Below, piece by piece: positions 1-5,572 of a DNA stretch of 5,572 bases. Position 1 is the first letter of the stretch; each line of letters begins with the position of its first letter. A program made the position numbers and the translations under genes. The notes beneath the pieces were generated by a model that saw nothing but the letters and a program-made list of their open reading frames with translations, made no database searches and had not been told where the DNA came from. This DNA is from DRYS01 sp964491605 (GTDB lineage: Archaea > Thermoproteota > CALKCG01 > B24 > DRYS01): NCBI GenBank assembly GCA_964491605.1, contig CAZBGY010000033.1:1-5572 (forward strand), written 5' to 3'.

Positions 1-330
1 AAGTTCGAGGGAGGAAACCCGGGTATCGAGGATGGAGGGAATATCGAAGCCCTACTAGACTACATTCTCGTCGAAGCTTCTGAGATAGCTGAATCGGTTA
101 AGACTGCTAGATCTGAGGAGAGCTTCATAATCGAGATCTATAAGGTTAGGGTTGATATCGGATACCAGAGGTTTAGGGTTGTTATGGGTTCGCTCCCATC
201 ATGCCTAGCAGCTCAGGTTGTAGCGGCAGCTCTATCAAAGCCTATCCGGATAGCTGATGAGAAGCGTATCGGAGATAAGCTAATCGTCCACCTGAGGATT
301 CTCGAATGGACAGAAACAATCTACACCTAG
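1..330 (+). CDS. C-terminal part of an unrecognised protein (5' end outside the window)
   Basis: The frame is open from the first base and ends at TAG 328-330, giving 109 visible residues. I do not recognise the family. The visible part looks like a soluble alpha/beta fold: a helix from about residue 14 to 37, two hydrophobic strands around ESFIIEIYKVRVDIGY and RFRVVMGSL (about 40-64), a helix with the only cysteine in PSCLAAQVVAAALSKP (about 65-80), and a final strand pair ending LIVHLRILEW. There is no membrane segment in the visible part. Codon use (AGG arginine, GAT aspartate) matches the genes downstream. The last 25 nt overlap the start of the small membrane protein gene, so it is probably the upstream member of the same operon. 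Whether it works with the MoxR/DUF58 module or is only co-transcribed cannot be decided from this fragment. Confidence 0.8.
   Translation, partial: KFEGGNPGIEDGGNIEALLDYILVEASEIAESVKTARSEESFIIEIYKVRVDIGYQRFRVVMGSLPSCLAAQVVAAALSKPIRIADEKRIGDKLIVHLRILEWTETIYT
294..297 (+). promoter_or_regulatory. Shine-Dalgarno-like GAGG before the small membrane protein gene
   Basis: The bases GAGG (within CCTGAGGATT) end 8 nt before the ATG at 306. They are complementary to the CCUC core at the archaeal 16S rRNA 3' end. The site lies inside the coding region of the preceding gene. It supports 306 as the start of the 81-residue ORF and suggests that ribosomes can initiate there de novo, not only by reinitiation. 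Confidence 0.5.
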
Positions 331-551
331 TACTTCTAGCAGCCCTTATAACGATTGCTACATCGATCCTAGCAGCTCTAGGCGAGAATAGGCTTGATGC
401 ATACATAAGCGTCTTCACCCTAATATACTTCGCTTTAACAGCTATCTTCAGACCTAGGAGGAGGATGATGGATCTCCTAGCTCTAGCACTCCTAGCAGCA
501 TTCTCCTACATAGTAGCGGTGAAGATCCTAGAAATCCTCATCAAGCCTTGA
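306..551 (+). CDS. Small integral membrane protein with three predicted transmembrane helices
   Basis: This is an 81-residue, strongly hydrophobic protein of unknown function. Three membrane helices are apparent at about residues 6-25, 32-48 and 56-76. The first two are separated by the polar turn GENRLDA, and the second and third by the basic cluster RPRRR (49-53). By the positive-inside rule the basic loop should be cytoplasmic, which places the N-terminus inside and the C-terminus (IKP) outside. The ATG at 306 has a GAGG 8 nt upstream. The gene overlaps its upstream neighbour by 25 nt, and its stop TGA (549-551) is interleaved with the TTG start of the next gene. No catalytic motif is visible. 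Its place in a MoxR/DUF58/DUF4350/DUF4129 operon suggests a small membrane subunit or scaffold for that assembly, but this is inference from position only. Confidence 0.85.
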   Translation: MDRNNLHLVLLAALITIATSILAALGENRLDAYISVFTLIYFALTAIFRPRRRMMDLLALALLAAFSYIVAVKILEILIKP

Positions 552-2446
552 GCGTAAAGATGGATTCCAAGCTTACAGCCGCGGTGTTAATATTGGTTTT
601 AGCTGTAGCATCCAGTCTTCTAATCCCGTATCTTATCCCCCCTGCTACACATAAGCTTATCCACGTAGATCCCGATTCCGAGCTATCACGCCTCCCACTC
701 CCAAAACTCCTAATCCTACTAGTTTTGAACCCGTTCACAGCTATAGCTAGGGGTAACTTCTCAGGAGTCCAAGCAGAACTAAGTATCTTAGAGTCAGCCT
801 ACATCCCGAGCGGTTTAAGATTCATCGTAGATAGATTTGTTCAGCTCATGAACAGTATCGCAAGCCATCTCGATAGAGCTGATAACCTCATGGACGAGGC
901 TGAAGCGCTGATAGACTCTGGGATGGGTGTGGAAGCTAAACCCATGCTCGCAGAGGCATCCGGGGAGATAGCCTTAGCGAACGCGACGTATAGAGAGTTG
1001 AGGTTAGCATCTGAAGAGCTTGCGAGAGCCTTCAGCCTACCGCGAGGCGATATATACGTGAGGCTTAACGATCTAGGCCGCCTCATAGATAGGATGCGTC
1101 TTAGGCTTCTAAAACTCCTCGATATGATCGAACGTCAGAAGATACTCATCGAGACTTTCGTATCGATCGATATCTATCCTAAAACTGTTTGGACTGGTGG
1201 GAGGATAAGCGTTGAGGGTAGGTTGAACACGGTTTTCGGCGAGCCACTCCCTGGGAGAAGTGTTACAATACTCGTCGATAGCTTAAGGATAGCAGAGGCT
1301 TCGACATCATGGGACGGCTCGTTCAGGATCGAGGTAAACCTACCCTATATCTATAAGCATACCGTCGCGGTTCAAGCTAGATATACGCCTACTGGTGGTG
1401 ATGCGGTAAGATATAAGCCATCCGCATCGGATAAAGTCGAAGTTAGCCTACTCTACATCGAGCCGAAGATGATCGTCGAACCCGTCGGATTAGTTCAACC
1501 TGGAAGAGAGTTCACCCTTAGAGGTAGCGTATACTCATCAAGCCCGCTACCATACTCGAATGTTAAAATCTCATGGATTAACAGCGTCTACTATGTTAAA
1601 CTGGGGGAGGATGGATTCTTCGAAGCTAGGCTGAATACGCCTAGGGATATACAGGATGGGGAATATATTCTTAGGGTTGATACACCGGCATCAGGGGTTT
1701 TCGCACCGGTCGGAGCATCCTTAACCGTAACGGTTAGGAGGATACCGGTAAACGCTACGCTCAACCTCCCATCACTCGCCTTAGCTGGTTTAAACATGTT
1801 TGCGAGCGGAAGCTTCAGAGCTGGGGATGAACGGTTAAACGCGATGGTGAAGATATACTTCGCCGGTCGGGAGTATAACGTCGAATCGGATGGGGAGTTC
1901 GCTATCTGGCTGAATCTCCCGTTAACGCTATTATCCGGCTATCAGACTTGTAGTATGCGTATCACACCGATCGATCCATGGTTCAGCGAAGCAGCTATAG
2001 AGGAAAGAATACTCGTAGTTAACCCGTTAACAGTTCTAGTATCGGTAGGAATCCTCGTAGCTTTAGCCGTTAAGGTTTCAGGTGGAAAAGCGATTAAAAC
2101 TTACACCGAGGTTATAGCCGCAGAGATTAGTCGCGAGGAAGCTTCGGGAATGGCTGAAGCCTACTTCGCTCCTGAAGAGCTTAGATGGCTTATGGATATA
2201 TACTGGGAGGCTGTCGGGATAGTAGGCGATCTAACCGGCGTCGTGATGAAGCCGTACATGACTATGAGGGAGTATCTCTCGGCTATCGCATCCGGTAGCC
2301 ATGGTAGAGTATACCGGTATCTTGAGACGATAACATCGGCCGCCGAGAGAGCTTTATACTCTCCTGAAGTTTCAGCGTGGACTATAATGATGGCTATGAT
2401 GGCTATAAAGAGTCTTAGATCCGAGTATGCCCGTGTTAAGCATTAA
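548..2446 (+). CDS. Two-anchor membrane protein: helical region, three Ig-like domains outside, DUF4129-type C-terminal domain
   Basis: A 632-residue protein of unknown precise role. In order: an N-terminal membrane anchor (about 9-30); a mostly helical, charged region (about 60-204) that may form a stalk or helical bundle; three consecutive beta-rich segments at about 206-298, 306-398 and 398-491. Each beta segment starts with a proline-rich strand and contains a G.F.-type turn (DGSF, DGFF, DGEF), as expected of Ig-like/carboxypeptidase-regulatory-like sandwiches. A second membrane helix follows (about 494-508), then a cytoplasmic tail resembling DUF4129 (Pfam PF13559), with a TMREY motif at 572-576 matching that family's T-x-R-E-Y signature. 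N-glycosylation sequons at N70, N145 and N402 fit an extracellular location. The TTG at 548 overlaps the previous stop by 4 nt; an in-frame ATG at 560 would remove only four residues and is equally possible. The ectodomain has no transglutaminase Cys/His/Asp signature; the only cysteine is in QTCSMR. Confidence is high for the gene and topology, moderate for the Ig and DUF4129 calls. Confidence 0.85.
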   Translation: MSVKMDSKLTAAVLILVLAVASSLLIPYLIPPATHKLIHVDPDSELSRLPLPKLLILLVLNPFTAIARGNFSGVQAELSILESAYIPSGLRFIVDRFVQLMNSIASHLDRADNLMDEAEALIDSGMGVEAKPMLAEASGEIALANATYRELRLASEELARAFSLPRGDIYVRLNDLGRLIDRMRLRLLKLLDMIERQKILIETFVSIDIYPKTVWTGGRISVEGRLNTVFGEPLPGRSVTILVDSLRIAEASTSWDGSFRIEVNLPYIYKHTVAVQARYTPTGGDAVRYKPSASDKVEVSLLYIEPKMIVEPVGLVQPGREFTLRGSVYSSSPLPYSNVKISWINSVYYVKLGEDGFFEARLNTPRDIQDGEYILRVDTPASGVFAPVGASLTVTVRRIPVNATLNLPSLALAGLNMFASGSFRAGDERLNAMVKIYFAGREYNVESDGEFAIWLNLPLTLLSGYQTCSMRITPIDPWFSEAAIEERILVVNPLTVLVSVGILVALAVKVSGGKAIKTYTEVIAAEISREEASGMAEAYFAPEELRWLMDIYWEAVGIVGDLTGVVMKPYMTMREYLSAIASGSHGRVYRYLETITSAAERALYSPEVSAWTIMMAMMAIKSLRSEYARVKH

Positions 2447-3416
2447 GCTAATCGCTACAAGCGTTACAGTAGCTTTAATAGTTTTAGCTTCAGCATCCGT
2501 TCTACTACCACCGCAGGATGATTTTAACCTATCCAATCCATACTGGAATGGGTATACGAAGTTTTCGAGAGAGGTTAGCGTATCCGTTGTAGATGTTAAG
2601 ATGTATAAGCCTGATCCGAAGTCAACGGTCGTATTCGTGGTGGGGCCGTCGCTGAATATCACCGAGGATCGAGTCGAAGCTTGGAGAGAGTATATCGAGG
2701 ATGGCGGTATACTAGTTATCATGGATGAGACTGGCGTAGCGAACTACATGCTTGAACTACTCGGTGTCCAGGTTAGGGTTGACGGATATACGATGCTCGA
2801 CCCAGTATTCTACTATAATAGCTGGAGGATACCGAAGATAACGAATCTCAGAAGCGGATCTCTAACGGATAATGTAGGTGAGATCGTTATGGATATCCCA
2901 TCGATACTGATCATCCAAGATGGATCTAGGGGTGTGAGGATTCTAGCATACTCCTCGAGCTTCAGCTTCCTAGATCTCGATGGCGATAGCGAACCATCGG
3001 ATGGCGAACCATACGGTCCATTCCCCGTCGCCGCCGAGATACAGTATGGCGGTGGTCGCATAATACTCTTCTCAGATTCAAGCCTATTCATAAACGGGGT
3101 TATAGATTTAGGAGGTAACCTCCAACTCCTAAAGAATATTCTCGACGGTAGGATCGCCATCTTAGATTCCGGTGTCTGGCGTAGAACCGTTCACTCACTA
3201 TTCAGGGATACGATACTCACGGTATACAGTTTTATATCCCTACCAGAGTTTAAGTATCCTCTAACCCTATCCGTCCTGATAATCCTATACATGCTGGCGG
3301 CTAGAGGTGCTAAGCATATGGTGGAGGATGAGGTTGAAGCTTTGATAGCTAAGCATCCGGATTGGGATAGGAGGATTCTCGAAGCGTTGAGGGAGGCTAG
3401 GGGGAGGATTGAGTAG
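2427..3416 (+). CDS. DUF4350 family membrane protein
   Basis: A 329-residue protein. An N-terminal membrane anchor (about 5-27) is followed by an extracellular alpha/beta domain (about 30-245) of DUF4350 type (Pfam PF14258, a GldG/glutamine-amidotransferase-like fold without visible catalytic residues). A second membrane helix (about 277-293) leads into a charged cytoplasmic tail of about 35 residues. Family hallmarks are the early strand STVVFVVGPS, the helix-turn-strand EYIEDGGILVIMDE, and GGGRIILFSDSSLFIN (208-223) followed by GGN and a leucine-rich helix. An acidic loop D183-L-D-G-D-S...D192-G-E, followed by GPFPVAAE, resembles a calcium-binding loop. Sequons at N34 and N77 agree with an outside location. 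There are no cysteines. ATG 2427 overlaps the preceding gene by 20 nt; GTG 2433 is an alternative. The family is often found beside MoxR and DUF58 genes, as here. Its biochemical role is unknown. Confidence 0.88.
   Translation: MPVLSIKLIATSVTVALIVLASASVLLPPQDDFNLSNPYWNGYTKFSREVSVSVVDVKMYKPDPKSTVVFVVGPSLNITEDRVEAWREYIEDGGILVIMDETGVANYMLELLGVQVRVDGYTMLDPVFYYNSWRIPKITNLRSGSLTDNVGEIVMDIPSILIIQDGSRGVRILAYSSSFSFLDLDGDSEPSDGEPYGPFPVAAEIQYGGGRIILFSDSSLFINGVIDLGGNLQLLKNILDGRIAILDSGVWRRTVHSLFRDTILTVYSFISLPEFKYPLTLSVLIILYMLAARGAKHMVEDEVEALIAKHPDWDRRILEALREARGRIE
3391..3407 (+). promoter_or_regulatory. Purine-rich ribosome-binding region before the MoxR gene
   Basis: Two strong anti-16S matches lie at the end of the DUF4350 gene: GGGAGG at 3391-3396 and GGGGGAGG at 3400-3407. 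The second ends only 1 nt before the TTG at 3409, which is too close for ordinary pairing; the first ends 12 nt before it, which is slightly long. The frame is closed upstream by TGA at 3388-3390, and TTG is the only usual start codon that keeps the conserved V-G-K segment before Walker A, so this region probably serves the TTG start. Confidence 0.5.
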
Positions 3417-4335
3417 CGATCTGATCGATAGGATAATCTCCGAGGTTGGTAGGTTCATCGTCGGGAAGAGGGATGCTATAGAGATGATGCTCGTCGCATT
3501 ACTATCTGAGGGTCATATACTGCTCGAAGGTCCTCCAGGAACTGCTAAAACCCTTATGGCTAAGACGTTCGCTCAAGCTATCGGAGCGAAATTCTCGAGG
3601 ATTCAGATGACTCCTGATACGCTTCCAGCAGATATACTTGGGACGATGGTATACAACGTTAGGGATTCATCATTCTACTTGAGGAGGGGTCCTATATTCG
3701 CAAACCTCATACTCATAGATGAGCTTAACAGAGCTCCGCCTAAAACTCAGGCAGCATTCATAGAGGTTATGCAGGAGAGGCAGGTTACGATAGAAGGCGT
3801 ATCATACCCTATCGAGAGACCATTCCTAGTTTTAGCAACTCAGATGCCGTACGGAGCGGCTGGAACATACCCGCTTACAGAGGTTCAGAGGGATAGATTC
3901 GCATACAACGTTAGGGTTAGCCATGCATCCCCAGAGGAGGAGATGGAGATACTAGCTAGGATAGATGAGATAGAATCCGGTATGGTTGTACAGGTAGCCG
4001 ATATAAGCGAGGTTCTAAAAGCTATCGAAGCAGCGAGGAGCATCTACGTCTCGGATGCTGTGAGAAGGTATATCGTCGATCTAGTCGCAGGGTTGAGGAG
4101 TAACGATGCATTAATCGAGGGGCCTAGCGCTAGAGCTAGCATATGGCTTATGAAAGCTAGCAAAGCCTATGCGTTAATCCATGGGAGAAGCTACGTTATA
4201 CCAGATGATGTTAAAGCTGTCGCACCATACGTTCTAAGGCATAGAATAATATTGAGACGAGAGATACTCGAGGAAGCCGATGAGGAATCGGTGATAATGG
4301 AAGCACTTAGAACAACACCTGTTCCGAAGAGATGA
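3409..4335 (+). CDS. MoxR family AAA+ ATPase
   Basis: A complete 308-residue cytoplasmic ATPase of the usual MoxR length (AAA_3 core plus AAA_lid_2). MoxR proteins act as chaperone-like remodelling machines, typically with a VWA-domain partner. Visible motifs are: the N-terminal IVGK (17-20); Walker A GPPGTAKT (41-48); Walker B LILIDELN with D104 and E105; the RAPPKTQ helix (108-114), which is highly characteristic of MoxR; sensor 1 in ATQMP (143-147); GTYPLTEVQRDRF (152-164) with the probable arginine finger R163; and sensor 2 in GPSARA with R242. The usual ATQNP asparagine is methionine here (M146). The start is TTG 3409, overlapping the DUF4350 gene by 8 nt; the next in-frame ATG (codon 26) would delete the conserved IVGK segment. 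Codon use is unusually uniform: all 16 Asp are GAT, all 8 Phe TTC, all 5 Asn AAC. The DUF58 protein encoded next is its expected partner. Confidence 0.97.
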   Translation: MSSDLIDRIISEVGRFIVGKRDAIEMMLVALLSEGHILLEGPPGTAKTLMAKTFAQAIGAKFSRIQMTPDTLPADILGTMVYNVRDSSFYLRRGPIFANLILIDELNRAPPKTQAAFIEVMQERQVTIEGVSYPIERPFLVLATQMPYGAAGTYPLTEVQRDRFAYNVRVSHASPEEEMEILARIDEIESGMVVQVADISEVLKAIEAARSIYVSDAVRRYIVDLVAGLRSNDALIEGPSARASIWLMKASKAYALIHGRSYVIPDDVKAVAPYVLRHRIILRREILEEADEESVIMEALRTTPVPKR

Positions 4336-5572
4336 ATAGTGGAATAGAGGTTAAGGCTTCTGGAAGAACTCTGATACTCTCAGCTCCACTACTCCTAACG
4401 CTCTACGCATTATTCCAGGATACAGTAATCCTATATGCTTCACTACTAGCACTCCTACTATCCCTATGCGCACTTATATCAGCGGTTAGACGCGTTAGAT
4501 GGCTAGCTGAAAATCTAAGAGTTAAACCCGGATCGATCGGGTTAAAGCTTACAGCCGGAGATACCGGGATCGTCGAAGCTAGGATCGAAGCACCTAAGCC
4601 GGTTAAGATACACGTTAAGCATCCACTAAGATTCTGCACGGTGAAGCCTCAACCGATCACAGCTAACAGCGATTTCACACTCGAGTTTACACCGAACCTA
4701 GCAGGCTCGTATAGTTCGGATGAACTCTATATCGAAGCTGATGTAGCCGTAGGATTATTCAAGGCTAGGGTAAGCCTACCGTTTAAAACCGATATCGCAG
4801 TTATCCCAAGGGTTATCCCGGCGGCTATCAGAGCTCTCGAACTCATAGGATCTACAGCTTCACCAGGCGGATCTATCTACGAGTATCCGTTAATACATAG
4901 GATTGGGAGGGGGACTGAGTATGCTGAGACTAGGGAGTATACGCCTGGAGATGAGTTTAGACGTATAGATTGGAAAGCTACCGCTAGGCTTCAGAAGCTT
5001 ATGATCAAGCATTTCCATGAGGATGTCGGCGGGGAAGTCAACCTGATATTCGATTTGAAGACTGCCGGGCCGGTATCGATGGATGCCGCAGCGGCAGAAT
5101 TCCTCGATTTAGCTACAGCTCTATCAGCAGGGAACATTCCATACAGGATAACGATTATCGATGAGGAGAATAGGATCGAAACGTTAAGGTTTGATGATTG
5201 GAGGCATGCTCTACTCGTAGCCGTTAGATACGCTCTCGCATCGGTTAAAGTCGACTACACCTATCTATACGATGTGATAGGACCGCAATCGAGTAGAGAG
5301 CTGATACTCCTCTCAGAGATCGCAGGTTTTGGGAGATATCCAGATCCATCCGATGATAGGAGGGATGTAGGCTGGATGGATGCTATCGCTGTTACATGCT
5401 TGATAGGCGATTTAACATGGCTCATCGATATCTGGGATGAAGCTGTGAAGCATAGCGGGAGACTAATCGTTCACACTCCATCAAAGATCTGGCTTGATAG
5501 CCCAAGCCTAGAGGAAGCATACATGGATTACCAACGCCAAGCAAGAATCCTAAAGATGCTTAGAAAGAGAGG
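4332..5572 (+). CDS. DUF58 family membrane-anchored VWA-like protein (3' end outside the window)
   Basis: The frame opens at ATG 4332 and stays open to the right edge, giving 413 visible residues without a stop; the C-terminus is missing, probably by only a short stretch judging from usual family sizes. It starts by an ATGA overlap with the MoxR stop, so it is translationally coupled. Two membrane helices at about 13-28 and 32-52 form a hairpin followed by the basic RRVR (53-56), placing the rest in the cytoplasm. A beta-rich region (about 57-170) precedes the DUF58 core (Pfam PF01882), whose signature R-E-Y-T-P-G-D-E-F-R-R-I-D-W-K is at 201-215, followed by ATARLQKLMIKHF. The VWA-like first strand VNLIFD ends at D241, but the usual metal-site D-x-S-x-S is D-L-K-T-A. 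A helical C-terminal region follows. DUF58 proteins are standard neighbours and likely cytoplasmic partners of MoxR ATPases. Confidence 0.95.
   Translation, partial: MNSGIEVKASGRTLILSAPLLLTLYALFQDTVILYASLLALLLSLCALISAVRRVRWLAENLRVKPGSIGLKLTAGDTGIVEARIEAPKPVKIHVKHPLRFCTVKPQPITANSDFTLEFTPNLAGSYSSDELYIEADVAVGLFKARVSLPFKTDIAVIPRVIPAAIRALELIGSTASPGGSIYEYPLIHRIGRGTEYAETREYTPGDEFRRIDWKATARLQKLMIKHFHEDVGGEVNLIFDLKTAGPVSMDAAAAEFLDLATALSAGNIPYRITIIDEENRIETLRFDDWRHALLVAVRYALASVKVDYTYLYDVIGPQSSRELILLSEIAGFGRYPDPSDDRRDVGWMDAIAVTCLIGDLTWLIDIWDEAVKHSGRLIVHTPSKIWLDSPSLEEAYMDYQRQARILKMLRKR

Noticed and set aside
145..183. Telomere-like TTAGGGTT octamers (also near 1671, 2772 and 3909)
   Set aside because: They are scattered, not tandem, and come from frequent Val/Leu-Arg-Val codons GTT/CTT AGG GTT in frame.
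541..738. Reverse-strand ORFs of 65-116 codons (541-738, 841-1086, 1591-1797, 2372-2722, 2813-3160, 4403-4639)
   Set aside because: All lie opposite well-supported + strand genes, are rich in serine and show no domain or membrane pattern; they are antisense shadows of the genes' codon bias.
548..2446. Possibility that the large protein is a transglutaminase-like protease
   Set aside because: DUF4129 often occurs with transglutaminase domains, but the only cysteine (in QTCSMR) is not in a catalytic context and the ectodomain is beta-sandwich-like.
3108..3132. Inverted repeat TTAGGAG...CTCCTAA with an inner GGAGG/CCTCC, resembling a hairpin and an internal ribosome-binding site
   Set aside because: It encodes the conserved GGN and leucine segment of the DUF4350 protein, has no start codon at a suitable distance and no T-rich tract, so neither a terminator nor an internal start is supported.
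4525..4543. Six-base-pair inverted repeat AACCCG/CGGGTT around GATCGAT
   Set aside because: It is short, lies within the DUF58 coding region and has no neighbouring signals; GATC/ATCGAT strings are common throughout the window because of codon preference.
3409..5572. Reading the locus as a methanol dehydrogenase maturation (mox) cluster
   Set aside because: The MoxR name comes from that system, but no dehydrogenase or cytochrome gene is present, and the DUF58/DUF4350/DUF4129 context is that of the general archaeal MoxR loci.
1..5572. RNA genes, CRISPR arrays, insertion sequences, promoters and terminators
   Set aside because: The + strand is covered end to end by protein-coding frames, and no tandem repeats, terminal inverted repeats, tRNA-like cloverleaf or T-rich terminator was seen.

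Overview
The window looks like chromosomal DNA from a thermophilic-type archaeon, most likely of the Thermoproteota/TACK group; this is an inference. Supporting signs are arginine encoded almost entirely by AGG/AGA, abundant ATA isoleucine codons, aspartate almost always GAT, TTG starts, genes that abut or overlap with almost no spacing, and a gene set (MoxR ATPase, DUF58, DUF4350, DUF4129) that is common in archaea. No marker gene allows a firmer assignment.

Layout: six genes lie head to tail on the + strand, and essentially every base is coding. They are: (A) the 3' end of an unrecognised gene, 1-330; (B) an 81-residue protein with three membrane helices, 306-551; (C) a large two-anchor membrane protein with a helical region, three probable Ig-like beta-sandwich domains outside the cell and a DUF4129-type domain inside, 548-2446; (D) a DUF4350 membrane protein, 2427-3416; (E) a MoxR-type AAA+ ATPase, 3409-4335; (F) a DUF58 membrane-anchored VWA-like protein, 4332 to the right edge, incomplete at its C-terminus. 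All five junctions overlap, by 25, 4, 20, 8 and 4 nt, so this reads as a single translationally coupled operon. Its promoter and terminator lie outside the window.

How the genes may work together: MoxR ATPases act as chaperone-like machines and are usually encoded beside VWA-type partners. Here the ATPase (E) and the DUF58 protein (F) would form the cytoplasmic half. C and D carry their large domains outside the membrane and short domains inside. B may be a small membrane subunit. The simplest inference is a membrane-spanning assembly in which ATP-driven remodelling in the cytoplasm acts on cell-surface domains. The biological substrate is not known and cannot be read from the sequence. The transglutaminase that often accompanies DUF4129 is absent from this window.

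No RNA genes, mobile elements, CRISPR arrays or intergenic regulatory regions are visible.
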